Shown piece after piece: positions 19,086 to 29,181 of a stretch of DNA of 64,000 bases. The first letter of the stretch is position 1. Every line of letters begins with the position of its first letter. The DNA is taken from assembly GCF_014251235.1 (NCBI RefSeq), contig NZ_CP059181.1, positions 549,217 through 613,216 of the forward strand. Direction: 5' to 3'. The position numbers were made by a program, and so were the translations under genes. The DNA comes from Blattabacterium cuenoti (GTDB lineage Bacteria > Bacteroidota > Bacteroidia > Flavobacteriales > Blattabacteriaceae). The notes beneath the pieces are model-generated. The model did not search any database and was not told the DNA's origin. It saw nothing but the letters and a program-made list of their open reading frames with translations.

Positions 19086-19979
19086 TTAATAACCAAAATT
19101 TTTTAATTTTTGATAATCTGATCTCCAATTTTTACATACTTTTACATTCAATTTTAAAATGACTTTTTTATGAAAAAAAAATTCTATTCCTTTTTTCGAT
19201 AAATTGATTAATTTTTTTATATATCTTCCTTTAGATCCAATTAAAATAAATTTTTGAGAAATTCTTTCTACATATATAGAAGAATATATGCATATGCATA
19301 TATGATTTTCTTTAAAGTCGTCTGTTATTATCTCTACAGAATAAGGAATTTCTTTTTTGTATATTGAAAATATTTTTTCTCTTATTATTTCATTAACAAA
19401 AAAACGTTCTGATCTATTACTCAACCATCCTTTAGGATAAAAAGGAGGGTGTTCATCTAACAAACCTGATATTTTATTCATTAATAAATCTATATTTATA
19501 TTTTTTAATGCTGATATTGGTAATATTTCTGATTTAGGAAAAATATCATTCCAATAATCTATTGTTTTATACAATAAACTTTCATCATATTCTTTTCCAA
19601 GTCTATCCATCTTGTTAATCAAAACAATAAAATTTTTATTTTTCTTCATATAATTTAAAAAAAATGAATACTTATTGAATACATTTAATTTTCCTATTTC
19701 TGTTATAAATAAGATAATATCAGATCCATCTAATGATTTTTCTACATATTTCATCATAATTTTTTGCATAGGATATGCTGGTTTTATAATTAAACCAGGT
19801 GTATCAGAAAAAATAATTTGAAAATTAGTTTTATCAACTATTCCTAATATTCTATGACGAGTTGTTTGTGGTTTATTTGTAATTATAGATATATTTTTAC
19901 CAACAAGAGAATTCATTAATGTAGATTTTCCTACATTAGGTAATCCTATAATATTAACAAATCCAGATTTATGAATCAC
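19086..19979 (-). CDS. era: GTPase Era
   Basis: Ribosome-assembly GTPase that binds the 3' end of 16S rRNA. The 297 residues show G1 GLPNVGKST at 12-20, G3 DTPGL, G4 NKMD and the Era-specific PPFYPKGWLSNRSERFFVNEIIRE junction split across the two domains, followed by a C-terminal KH domain (about 200-297). Just downstream of clpB (6-base gap) on the same strand. Confidence 0.96.
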   Translation of the reverse strand: MIHKSGFVNIIGLPNVGKSTLMNSLVGKNISIITNKPQTTRHRILGIVDKTNFQIIFSDTPGLIIKPAYPMQKIMMKYVEKSLDGSDIILFITEIGKLNVFNKYSFFLNYMKKNKNFIVLINKMDRLGKEYDESLLYKTIDYWNDIFPKSEILPISALKNINIDLLMNKISGLLDEHPPFYPKGWLSNRSERFFVNEIIREKIFSIYKKEIPYSVEIITDDFKENHICICIYSSIYVERISQKFILIGSKGRYIKKLINLSKKGIEFFFHKKVILKLNVKVCKNWRSDYQKLKNFGY

Positions 19980-19985
19980 TTTTAT

Positions 19986-22610
19986 TTATTTTATATCTAT
20001 GGATTCTGTTTTTCTAAATACAATTCCTTTTTCTTTAAAAAAATCAACTAAAATATGATTATTATCATGGATTTTTCCCTGTAATATTTCTTTAGAAAGA
20101 TTATTTAATATCTCATGTTGTATAACCCTTTTTAAAGGTCTTGCTCCAAAATGAGGATCATAACCCTTTTTTGACAAAAAATCTATAACTTCATTAGTTG
20201 CCTTTATTTGAATATTTCTATTCGATAATAATTTTCCAAATTTTTTCATTTGTAATCTTACAATATCTTTAATTTCTTTTCTAGATAAAGGTTTAAACAA
20301 AATAATCTCATCAATTCTATTAATAAATTCAGGTCTTACTTTATTTTTTAATAAATCAATTAAAATTTTTTTTGTGTTTTCGATTTTATTAAATGTGGTT
20401 TTTTCATCTAAATATTTTTGAATAATGTCTGAACCTATATTTGAAGTCATTATTATAATTGTATTAGTAAAATTAACTGTACGACCTTTATTATCAGTTA
20501 ATCTTCCATCATCTAATACTTGTAAAAGTATATTAAATATATCCAAATTAGCTTTTTCTATTTCGTCTAATAAAATAACAGAATAAGGTTTATGACGGAT
20601 TGCTTCTGTCAATTGTCCGCTTTCTTCATATCCGATATATCCAGGAGGAGAACCTATAAGTTTACTAATAGAATGGCGTTCTTGAAATTCACTCATATCT
20701 ATACGTACTATATGATTTTCATCGTCAAATAAATATTCAGCTAATGTTTTTGCTAATTCTGTTTTTCCAACTCCTGTACTCCCCATAAAAAGAAAAGATC
20801 CTATAGGTTTTTTTTCATCTTGAAGTCCTGTTCTAGAACGTCTAATTGCGTTTGATACAGATTCTATTGCTTCATTTTGACCTATAATCCTCTTGTGTAA
20901 TTCCTTTTCTAAAAATAATAATTTTTCTCTTTCACTTTGCAACATTTTAGTAATTGGAATTCCTGTCCACTTGGATATAACAAGAGCTATATCTTCTTTT
21001 GATACTTCTTCTTGAATCATTTTTTTTCCTTCATTTTCCTGTTTTTTTAATTCTATTTCATAAAATTTAACTTTATTCTCTTCTTCTTTAATTTTTCCAT
21101 ATCTTAATTCTGCTACTTTTCCATAATTTCCTGATCTTTCTGCTTGTTCCGCTTCAAACTTAAAATTTTCTATTTTTTCTTTAGATTTTTGTATACCATC
21201 TACTAAATCTTTTTCTTTTTTCCATTGTAATTGTAATAAATTTCTTTCTTCATTTAGTTTAGATAATTCTTCTTTTAATAAAATCAATTTTTTTTCATCG
21301 TTTTCTCTCTTTATAGCTTCTATTTGTATTTCTTTTTGCATAATTTTTCTATGCAATACATCTAATTCTTCTGGTTCGGAATCTATTTCTATTCTAAGTT
21401 TTGAGGCTGCTTCATCTATAAGATCAATTGCTTTATCAGGTAAAAATCGTTCGTTAATATAACGATTAGATAATTCTACCGAAGCAATAATGGATTCATC
21501 TTTTATTCTAACTTTATGATAACTTTCATATTTTTCTTTTATTCCACGTAATATAGATATAGCATCGCATATAGAAGGTTCATCAACATAAACTTGTTGA
21601 AATCTTCTTTCTAATGCTTTATCTACTCTAAAATATTTTTGATACTCATTTAATGTTGTAGCTCCTATAGCACGAAGTTCTCCTCTTGCCAATGCTGGTT
21701 TCAAAATATTTGCGGCATCCATAGATCCTTCGACTCTACCAGCTCCTACCAATGTATGTATTTCATCAATAAATAATATTATTTCTCCATCAGAAGAAGA
21801 GACTTCTTTTACTACAGATTTTAGACGTTCTTCAAATTCTCCTTTATATTTAGCTCCAGCAATAAGAGATGCCATATCTAAAGAAAAAATTTTTTTCTTT
21901 TTTAAATTATCCGGAATATCACGATTAATAATTCTATGAGCTAAACCTTCAGCAATCGCAGTTTTTCCTACACCCGCTTCTCCAATAAGAATAGGATTAT
22001 TTTTTGTTCTTCTAGATAAAATTTGTAAAACTCTACGTATTTCTTCATCACGTCCAATAACAGGATCCAATTTTCCATTTAAAGCCCATTCATTAAGATT
22101 TTTTGCATATTTTTCTAAAGAATTGTATACATTATTTTCCTCTGTTTGTAAAATAATATTTCCATTTTTTTTTCTAATATCTTCGATCAAATTTTTTATT
22201 TTATTTTCTGTAATTCCTTGATATTTTAATAATTGAGAAATTTGATCATCCGTCATAAAAATACCATAAAAAATATGTTCAATAGAAATAAATTCGTCTC
22301 TTATCTTTTTTGCATAATTTTTCGCTATATTTAACATTTTTATTACTTGATGACTTAAATGTTGTTGAGATTGAATTTTACCACTAATAACTCTAGGATA
22401 ACAAGATATTAATCTGTCTATTGCATTAATAACTATTTGACGGTCAATATTTAATCTTTTCAAAAAAAAAGAAATAATATTTTCTTTCTTATATAGAATT
22501 GCTTTTAAAATATGAGAATTTTCTATTAATGTTTGATTGTTATTAATAGCAATATTTTGTGCTTCTTGTATTATTTCTTTAGTTTTTATAGTTAATTTAT
22601 TGAAATTCAT
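19986..22610 (-). CDS. clpB: ATP-dependent disaggregase ClpB
   Basis: Hsp100 chaperone that pulls apart protein aggregates with DnaK. The 874-residue protein has the N-terminal Clp repeat domain, first AAA+ module (Walker A GEAGVGKT), a long charged coiled-coil middle domain (about 400-530) that separates ClpB from ClpA/ClpC, and the second AAA+ module (GSTGVGKT, then the sensor SNIGSD). No ClpP-binding loop is evident. Retention of a full disaggregase fits the heavy chaperone use reported in long-term symbionts. Confidence 0.97.
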   Translation of the reverse strand: MNFNKLTIKTKEIIQEAQNIAINNNQTLIENSHILKAILYKKENIISFFLKRLNIDRQIVINAIDRLISCYPRVISGKIQSQQHLSHQVIKMLNIAKNYAKKIRDEFISIEHIFYGIFMTDDQISQLLKYQGITENKIKNLIEDIRKKNGNIILQTEENNVYNSLEKYAKNLNEWALNGKLDPVIGRDEEIRRVLQILSRRTKNNPILIGEAGVGKTAIAEGLAHRIINRDIPDNLKKKKIFSLDMASLIAGAKYKGEFEERLKSVVKEVSSSDGEIILFIDEIHTLVGAGRVEGSMDAANILKPALARGELRAIGATTLNEYQKYFRVDKALERRFQQVYVDEPSICDAISILRGIKEKYESYHKVRIKDESIIASVELSNRYINERFLPDKAIDLIDEAASKLRIEIDSEPEELDVLHRKIMQKEIQIEAIKRENDEKKLILLKEELSKLNEERNLLQLQWKKEKDLVDGIQKSKEKIENFKFEAEQAERSGNYGKVAELRYGKIKEEENKVKFYEIELKKQENEGKKMIQEEVSKEDIALVISKWTGIPITKMLQSEREKLLFLEKELHKRIIGQNEAIESVSNAIRRSRTGLQDEKKPIGSFLFMGSTGVGKTELAKTLAEYLFDDENHIVRIDMSEFQERHSISKLIGSPPGYIGYEESGQLTEAIRHKPYSVILLDEIEKANLDIFNILLQVLDDGRLTDNKGRTVNFTNTIIIMTSNIGSDIIQKYLDEKTTFNKIENTKKILIDLLKNKVRPEFINRIDEIILFKPLSRKEIKDIVRLQMKKFGKLLSNRNIQIKATNEVIDFLSKKGYDPHFGARPLKRVIQHEILNNLSKEILQGKIHDNNHILVDFFKEKGIVFRKTESIDIK

Positions 22611-22674
22611 ACTTATTTTTTTACATATTTCGAAATATAAAAAAAAACTTACATAAGCAAAATAAATATTTTTT

Positions 22675-23784
22675 ATGAAAATCAGTAGGATGATAAAAAA
22701 AGAAGAAATACAATCAATTTCAGATAGAATTCACAAACTAAAAGAAATTCTTGACATAGAAAATATAAAAAAGTTTATAGAAAAGGAACAAGAAAAAATT
22801 TCAAATCCTAATTTTTGGAAAAAAATAAGAAACGCTCAAGGTTATACAAAACGCTTACATGCCATGAAAACATGTATGAATAATTTTTATCAATTAAAAA
22901 ACGCTTTAGAAGAATTAGAAATTTTATTTTCACTTTCTAAAGAAGAAGACCTTGAAAAGGAACTTCAAATTCAATTAGGTAAAACTAAAAAATTACTCTA
23001 TAACATGGAATTAAAGAATTTATTTTCGGATAAAGAAGATATTCTTCATGCTGTTTTACAAATCTCTTCTGGAGCAGGAGGAACGGAAAGTTGTGAATGG
23101 ACTTCTATGTTAATGAGAATGTATATCATATGGTCTGAAAAGAAAGATTTTTCTGTTAAAAATATTCATCATATTCCTGGAGATATAGCAGGATTAAAAA
23201 CCGTTACTTTAGAGATTAGTGGAATGTATGCTTTTGGATATCTAAAAGGAGAAAATGGTGTTCATCGATTAATACGTATCTCCCCATTTGATAACAATTC
23301 AAAACGTCATACCTCATTTTCTTCTGTTTATGTTTATCCTCTGGTAGACAAAAATACAAATATTTATATAAAAGACTCCGATCTACAATGGGATACTTTT
23401 CGTTCTGGTGGATCTGGAGGACAAAATGTCAATAAAGTAGAAACAGGAGTTAGATTACGTCATAATCCCACCGGTATAATTATTGAGAATACAGAAACTC
23501 GTTCGCAAATACAAAACAGAAAAAAAGCCTTACAACTTCTAAAATCTAGATTATTTGAAATAGAAATCAAAAAAAAAAACGAAAAAAAAAATCAAATAGA
23601 ATCTGATAAAAAAAAAATAGAATGGGGATCTCAAATACGAAATTATATCATGCATCCTTATAAACTAGTAAAAGACTTACGTACAGGTCATGAGACATCC
23701 AACATTCACTCTGTAATGAATGGAGAAATAGATATTTTTTTAAAAAAATTTTTAATTTACAATAAAAAAGGAAAAATTTATTAA
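22675..23784 (+). CDS. prfB: Peptide chain release factor 2, encoded without a frameshift
   Basis: Recognises UGA and UAA stops and releases the peptide. The 369-residue protein has the RF2 anticodon-like tripeptide SPF at 203-205 and the catalytic GGQ at 248-250. In many bacteria the reading frame is interrupted at CUU UGA C near codon 25; here codons 26-27 read CTT GAC directly (22750-22755), giving Leu-Asp with no stop, so no frameshift is needed. Near the 3' end, three A runs of 11, 10 and 10 bases fall within 23569-23617. First gene of the six-gene + strand run to menD. Confidence 0.96.
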   Translation: MKISRMIKKEEIQSISDRIHKLKEILDIENIKKFIEKEQEKISNPNFWKKIRNAQGYTKRLHAMKTCMNNFYQLKNALEELEILFSLSKEEDLEKELQIQLGKTKKLLYNMELKNLFSDKEDILHAVLQISSGAGGTESCEWTSMLMRMYIIWSEKKDFSVKNIHHIPGDIAGLKTVTLEISGMYAFGYLKGENGVHRLIRISPFDNNSKRHTSFSSVYVYPLVDKNTNIYIKDSDLQWDTFRSGGSGGQNVNKVETGVRLRHNPTGIIIENTETRSQIQNRKKALQLLKSRLFEIEIKKKNEKKNQIESDKKKIEWGSQIRNYIMHPYKLVKDLRTGHETSNIHSVMNGEIDIFLKKFLIYNKKGKIY

Positions 23785-23814
23785 CCATAAAATTAAATTT
23801 TTATTAATCTTTCT

Positions 23815-25206
23815 ATGAAAATTCGTTATTATGATCTGATAGATCAAACTTTTGATTTCCCTACGGAAGAATTTAGAATTAAAAATAATTTTTTAGAATT
23901 TCATGGAATTCCATTAATGGATATTATACAAAAATATGGAACTCCGTTAAAATTTACTTATTTACCAAAAATATCTCAAAATATACAGAAAGCTAAAAAA
24001 TGGTTTGAAAAAGCCATTTTTTCAAATCAATATAATAATAAATATACTTATTGTTATTGTACTAAAAGTTCTCATTTTTCTTTTGTATTGGAAGAAGCAT
24101 TAAAAAATAATATTAGTATAGAAACTTCATATGCATATGATATAGAAATTGTTAAAAATCTTTATCAAAAAGGAAAAATGAATAAAAATGTTGAAGTGAT
24201 TTGTAACGGATTCAAAACTCATAATTACATAGAAAATATATCAGAATTAATTAATAACGGTTTTTCTAATACCATTCCTATATTAGATAATTACGATGAA
24301 CTAGAAAAATTGAATTTTTTTATACATTATCCTTTTAAATTAGGAATACGAATAGCATCTGAAGAAGAACCTAAATTTGAATTTTATACTTCTCGTTTAG
24401 GGATAGGATATAAGGATATTATTGTTTTTTACTTAAATAAAATAAAAAATAATCCAAAATTTGAACTCAAAATGCTTCATTTCTTTATTAACACTGGAAT
24501 AAAAGACACCGCTTATTATTGGAACGAACTTTTTAAATGTTTACATATTTATGCTAAATTAAAAAATTTAGCACCTGAATTGGATATTTTAAATATAGGC
24601 GGAGGTTTTCCTATTAAAACATCTATGTCTTTTAAATACAATTATGAATATATGACAAATGAAATCGTTTATCAAATAAAAAAATTTTGTCAAGAAGAAA
24701 ACATATCAGAACCTCATATATACACAGAATTTGGTGCTTACACAGTAGGAGAAAGTGGAGGCATTATTTATAAAATACTTAGTCAAAAAAAGCAAAATGA
24801 TAGAGAAAAATGGAATATGATAGACAGTTCTTTTATGACTACACTTCCTGATACATGGGCAATTAGTCGTAGATTTATTATGATGGCAATTAATCGTTGG
24901 AACGATTCTTATGAAAGAGTTTTTTTAGGAGGTTTAACATGTGATAGTGACGACTACTACAATTCTGAGCAACATATGAATGCTATTTATCTTCCTTGTT
25001 TTCGTGAAGAAGCTCCACTTTACATTGGTTTTTTTAATACAGGAGCATACCAAGATACAATAAGCGGATATGGAGGAGTTCACCACTGTTTAATACCGCA
25101 ACCTATTCATATTTTAATAGATTATAATGATCGAAAAAAATTAATATATAGAATATTTAGACATTCTCAGAGACCTAAAGAAATATTAAAAATATTGGGT
25201 TATTAA
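23815..25206 (+). CDS. speA: Arginine decarboxylase, PLP fold type III
   Basis: Probable conversion of arginine to agmatine. The 463-residue protein shows the PLP-lysine segment CYCTKSSHF (Lys84), the phosphate-binding GGGFPIK near 260 and the C-terminal Cys-Asp segment GGLTCDSDDYY typical of alanine-racemase-fold decarboxylases. It is shorter than E. coli SpeA and close to the roughly 460-residue flavobacterial form. The agmatinase gene follows at once, which supports arginine rather than ornithine or diaminopimelate as substrate; a related decarboxylase specificity cannot be excluded. Confidence 0.8.
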   Translation: MKIRYYDLIDQTFDFPTEEFRIKNNFLEFHGIPLMDIIQKYGTPLKFTYLPKISQNIQKAKKWFEKAIFSNQYNNKYTYCYCTKSSHFSFVLEEALKNNISIETSYAYDIEIVKNLYQKGKMNKNVEVICNGFKTHNYIENISELINNGFSNTIPILDNYDELEKLNFFIHYPFKLGIRIASEEEPKFEFYTSRLGIGYKDIIVFYLNKIKNNPKFELKMLHFFINTGIKDTAYYWNELFKCLHIYAKLKNLAPELDILNIGGGFPIKTSMSFKYNYEYMTNEIVYQIKKFCQEENISEPHIYTEFGAYTVGESGGIIYKILSQKKQNDREKWNMIDSSFMTTLPDTWAISRRFIMMAINRWNDSYERVFLGGLTCDSDDYYNSEQHMNAIYLPCFREEAPLYIGFFNTGAYQDTISGYGGVHHCLIPQPIHILIDYNDRKKLIYRIFRHSQRPKEILKILGY

Positions 25207-25209
25207 TTG

Positions 25210-26073
25210 ATGATGAAAAATCCAACTTTTGCAGGAATACCTGAAAAATACGCAATACTCGAAAAATCTAAAACTATACTTATTTTAGTTCCATATGATC
25301 ATACAGTTACATGGAAAATAGGATCTAAAAATGGACCTGAAGCTTTTCTTTCAGCGTCCAGACATATGGAATTATATGATATAGAAACTGATTCGGAGGT
25401 ATATAAAAGAGGTATTTTTATAGTTCCTTCTATTGTAAATTCTTCCATTTCTTCTGAAAAAATGATTAAAAAAGTTTACGAAACTGCAAAAAAATATCTA
25501 TCAAAAGATAAGTTTGTAACTTTCATAGGAGGTGAACATTCTATATCCATAGGAGGAATTCAAGCTTTTGGAGAAAAATATACAAATATGAGTATCCTTC
25601 ATATGGATGCGCATACAGATTTACGACCTATTTATAAGGGGTCTCCTTATAATCATGCTTGCTCTATGTATGAAGCTTCTAAAAAATACCCTCTAATACA
25701 AGTAGGAATTAGAAGTATGGATATTACAGAAAAAAAATACATACAAAATGGAAACATTTTTTATTATCATGAAATTTATCAAAATGAATTTTGGATGGAA
25801 GAAGCTATTCAAAAATTATCAAAAAATGTATTTATAAGCATAGACATAGATGTTTTTGATCCAAGTATAGCTCCTTCCACAGGAACTCCTGAACCAGGAG
25901 GTTTATCTTGGTATAAAACACTAAAATTCTTAAAAATGGTTTTTAACAAAAAAAGAGTTGTAGGATTTGATATTGTTGAACTTTTACCAAATGAAGAAGA
26001 ATCTTCTACAGATTTTCTAGTTGTCAAACTTTATTATAAACTATTGTCGTATAAATACGAATTAAAAATATGA
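25210..26073 (+). CDS. speB: Agmatinase (ureohydrolase family)
   Basis: Hydrolyses agmatine to putrescine and urea. The manganese ligands are visible in GGEHSIS, HMDAHTDLR and SIDIDVFDPS, followed by GTPEPGG. The segment SPYNHACSMYEA after the second ligand cluster is agmatinase-like rather than arginase-like. The frame also has a TTG at 25207, but ATG at 25210 or 25213 is more likely. It follows speA with almost no gap and overlaps cmk by 4 bases (ATGA). Confidence 0.85.
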   Translation: MMKNPTFAGIPEKYAILEKSKTILILVPYDHTVTWKIGSKNGPEAFLSASRHMELYDIETDSEVYKRGIFIVPSIVNSSISSEKMIKKVYETAKKYLSKDKFVTFIGGEHSISIGGIQAFGEKYTNMSILHMDAHTDLRPIYKGSPYNHACSMYEASKKYPLIQVGIRSMDITEKKYIQNGNIFYYHEIYQNEFWMEEAIQKLSKNVFISIDIDVFDPSIAPSTGTPEPGGLSWYKTLKFLKMVFNKKRVVGFDIVELLPNEEESSTDFLVVKLYYKLLSYKYELKI

Positions 26074-26774
26074 ATAAAAAAATATCTATAGCTATAGATG
26101 GATTTTCTTCTTCTGGAAAGAGTAGTTTAGCTAAAAAACTTTCTAAAAAGTTAGGATATTCTTATATAGATACAGGAGCCATGTATAGATCTATTACTTT
26201 ATTAGCTATTAGAAATAAAGTTTTTAATAGTGATTTATGGAATATTCAAAATTTTCTTCCTATATTAAAAAACATAAATCTTCAATTTAAATGGAATGAA
26301 ATAACTAATCAAACAGAAATCTTTTTAAATGAAGAAAATATTCAATCTGAAATACGATCTGTAGAAGTATCGGATAAAGTAAGTTTTTTAGCTAGAATTC
26401 CAGAAATTCGTGAAAAATTAATGATTATACAAAAAAAATTTGTAAATCAAAAAGGAATTATAATGGAAGGAAGAGATATAGGATATAAAATTTTACCAAA
26501 ATCAGAATTAAAAATTTTTATGAGAGGATCAATAGACGTTCGATCTTACAGAAGATATCAAGATTATCAAAAACAAGGAAAAAAAATATCCTATGAAAAT
26601 GTAAAAAAAAACTTACTTTATAGAGACAATATGGATCTTTCTAGAAAAATTTCTCCACTTAAACAATCAATAAATTCTGTAGAAATAGACAATACTTATG
26701 AAAATATTGAAAAACAAATTAATTTCATATTAAAATTTTATAATAAAATCATGTATGAAACTCTTAAATGGTAA
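26070..26774 (+). CDS. cmk: Cytidylate kinase
   Basis: Phosphorylates CMP and dCMP. The 234-residue protein starts with the P-loop GFSSSGKSS at 11-19, then YIDTGAMYRS and EGRDIG, all typical of Cmk. It overlaps speB by 4 bases and its last 20 bases overlap the start of fabG in another frame. Confidence 0.95.
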   Translation: MNKKISIAIDGFSSSGKSSLAKKLSKKLGYSYIDTGAMYRSITLLAIRNKVFNSDLWNIQNFLPILKNINLQFKWNEITNQTEIFLNEENIQSEIRSVEVSDKVSFLARIPEIREKLMIIQKKFVNQKGIIMEGRDIGYKILPKSELKIFMRGSIDVRSYRRYQDYQKQGKKISYENVKKNLLYRDNMDLSRKISPLKQSINSVEIDNTYENIEKQINFILKFYNKIMYETLKW

Positions 26775-27489
26775 ATTAGCAATAATAACAGGAGGTTCTG
26801 GTGATATAGGAAGATCAATAGTTAAAACATTTGTACAACATGGAGCATATGTCATATTTACTTTTTTTTCATCTAAAAAAAAAGCTAAACAATTAAGTGA
26901 AGAATTAGGAGGTAATGCAGAATCATATAAAATAAATCTACAGAATTTAGATGATTCTAAAATATTTATTCAAAGGATTGTAGATAAACATGGTCGTATT
27001 GATATACTAGTGAATAATGCCGGAATCATAAAAGATAATTTACTATTTAAAATGAATGAAAATGATTGGGATACGGTTATTAAAACTAATTTATATTCTA
27101 TTTTTAATATGACTAAACATGTTATTCATCCTATGATGAAGATGAAAAAAGGAAGTATTATTAATATGAGTTCTATCATAGGAAAAATAGGAAACTATGG
27201 ACAATCAAATTATGCTGCATCGAAAGCTGGTATTGTAGGATTCACTAAATCAATAGCTAAAGAATTAGGAAAAAGAAATATTCGTTGTAATGTTATTTCT
27301 CCTGGATATATAGATACTAGAATGAATTCTCTTCTTCACTATAAGATAAAAGAAAAATGGATCGAAGATATTCCTTTAAAAAGACCAGGAATTCCTCAAG
27401 ATGTAGCAAATTGTTGTTTATTTCTTGCTTCTGATTTATCTAATTATATTACTGGTTCTGTTTTAAATGTTAATGGTGGATTAATTTGA
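26755..27489 (+). CDS. fabG: 3-oxoacyl-ACP reductase
   Basis: NADPH-dependent reduction of 3-oxoacyl-ACP in fatty-acid synthesis. This 244-residue short-chain dehydrogenase has the cofactor motif GGSGDIG near 13-19, NNAG at 87-90, and the catalytic Ser140, Tyr153 and Lys157 (YAASK). The start MKLLNGKLAIITGG matches the family, so the 20-base overlap with cmk is real. FabF, AcpP and FabZ for the same pathway are elsewhere in the window. Confidence 0.95.
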   Translation: MKLLNGKLAIITGGSGDIGRSIVKTFVQHGAYVIFTFFSSKKKAKQLSEELGGNAESYKINLQNLDDSKIFIQRIVDKHGRIDILVNNAGIIKDNLLFKMNENDWDTVIKTNLYSIFNMTKHVIHPMMKMKKGSIINMSSIIGKIGNYGQSNYAASKAGIVGFTKSIAKELGKRNIRCNVISPGYIDTRMNSLLHYKIKEKWIEDIPLKRPGIPQDVANCCLFLASDLSNYITGSVLNVNGGLI

Positions 27490-27501
27490 TTTTTATGAAA
27501 A

Positions 27502-29181
27502 ATGTATTCTAAAAAAAAAATTGTCCAATCTCTAGGAGAAATTATGAGAGCTAAATCTATTTATCATGTAGTTATTTCTCCAGGTTCTAGAAATGCTCCA
27601 ATTATCATTCATTTTACCCAAAACGTATCTTTCAAAACTTATAGTATTGTAGACGAACGTTGTGCTGGTTTTTTTGCTTTAGGAATAGCACAAAAAATAA
27701 AAAGACCAGTAGTTCTTAGTTCCACTTCTGGATCTGCTACAGTTAACTATTATCCTGCAGTGACAGAAGCTTTTTATCAAAATATTCCACTTATTTTTAT
27801 AACAGCAGATCGTCCAAAAGAAATTATAGATGTTGGTGAAGGACAAACTATTCATCAAGAGAAAATTTTTCAAAATCATGTAGAAATATCTATTCAATTA
27901 ACAGAAGATGAATCAAATTTAGGATTATGGTATAATAATAGGTTGATTAATGAATCAATTAATAGATGTATAGAGAAAAAAAAACCTATTCATATTAATA
28001 TTCCATTTTCAGAGCCTCTTTATGAAACAACAAATTATTTAAATGTACAACCTAAAATTATCCATACTATAAAAAATCATTTAGAAAAACCTAAATATTA
28101 TAAAAAAGAAAAATTCATATGGAATAAATCTAAAAAAAAGATGATTTTATTAGGTTTATATAAAGAAGACAAAAAATTGGAAAATATTTTAAAAAAAATT
28201 AGCACAGATCCTACTGTAGTGATATTTACTGAAACAACATCCCATATATCAGGAAAATTGTTTTTTTCATGCATAGATCAACTTATTTTCAATATGAGTG
28301 ATACAGAATGGAATTCATTAAAACCTAATATATTATTAACTATTGGTGAAAATATTATTTCCAAAAAAATAAAATTTCTTTTACGAAAAAATCCTCCTTT
28401 ATATCACTGGCATATTGGTGATTCTTTCGAAAAATATCCAGATACTTATTATAGATTGACTACTTATTGGAAAATAAAACCGGAAATATTTTTCCAAAAA
28501 TTTTATAACAAAAAAAATTTATATTTATCAAATTATAGATATAAATGGGAAAATGTAAGAAAAAAAAGAAGAAAAAAAAACAATTTTTTTTTAAGAAAAG
28601 AAAAAAGTTTTTCAGATCTTAAAGTTCTATTTTCAATCTTCAAATCCATTCCTAATAATTCTATTTTACAGTTAGGTAATAGTACAATTATACGATATTA
28701 TCAACTTTTTGATCAAAAAAAATATTCAATACAATCTTATTGCAATAGAGGTACTTCAGGAATAGAGGGAAGTGTTTCTACAGCTATTGGTTATTCCGTT
28801 AATAGTCAAAAAAGAGTAACTTTAATTATTGGAGATATAAGTTTTTATTACGATAGTAATGCTTTATGGAATAATTATATTCCAAATCATTTTAGAATTA
28901 TACTAATAAATAATGGAGGAGGAAATATTTTTAGATTTCTTTTAGAAAATAAAATTCCTAAAAATATTCTCAATTTTTTCGAAACAAAACATTTTTTTAC
29001 TGCAAAAAAAATATGTGAAATGCATAATTGGAATTATAATATAGTATCCAACCACTTTTCTTTAAAAAGGAGTTTGAATTTTTTTTGGAATAAAACTAAA
29101 AAACCTTCCCTTTTAGAAATTAATACTAAAAAATCTAATAACTCAAAAATATTCAAAAAATATTTATCCTATATTTCTTGA
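27502..29181 (+). CDS. menD: MenD, SEPHCHC synthase of menaquinone synthesis
   Basis: Thiamine-diphosphate enzyme joining 2-oxoglutarate-derived succinic semialdehyde to isochorismate. The 559 residues show the N-terminal VVISPGSRNAPI, the cofactor-activating Glu52 in VDERCAGF, and the C-terminal diphosphate-binding stretch GDISFYYDSNALWNN with NNGGGNIF. It closes the prfB-menD run and overlaps the convergent sanA-like gene by 18 bases. Other men genes are not in the window. Confidence 0.95.
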   Translation: MYSKKKIVQSLGEIMRAKSIYHVVISPGSRNAPIIIHFTQNVSFKTYSIVDERCAGFFALGIAQKIKRPVVLSSTSGSATVNYYPAVTEAFYQNIPLIFITADRPKEIIDVGEGQTIHQEKIFQNHVEISIQLTEDESNLGLWYNNRLINESINRCIEKKKPIHINIPFSEPLYETTNYLNVQPKIIHTIKNHLEKPKYYKKEKFIWNKSKKKMILLGLYKEDKKLENILKKISTDPTVVIFTETTSHISGKLFFSCIDQLIFNMSDTEWNSLKPNILLTIGENIISKKIKFLLRKNPPLYHWHIGDSFEKYPDTYYRLTTYWKIKPEIFFQKFYNKKNLYLSNYRYKWENVRKKRRKKNNFFLRKEKSFSDLKVLFSIFKSIPNNSILQLGNSTIIRYYQLFDQKKYSIQSYCNRGTSGIEGSVSTAIGYSVNSQKRVTLIIGDISFYYDSNALWNNYIPNHFRIILINNGGGNIFRFLLENKIPKNILNFFETKHFFTAKKICEMHNWNYNIVSNHFSLKRSLNFFWNKTKKPSLLEINTKKSNNSKIFKKYLSYIS

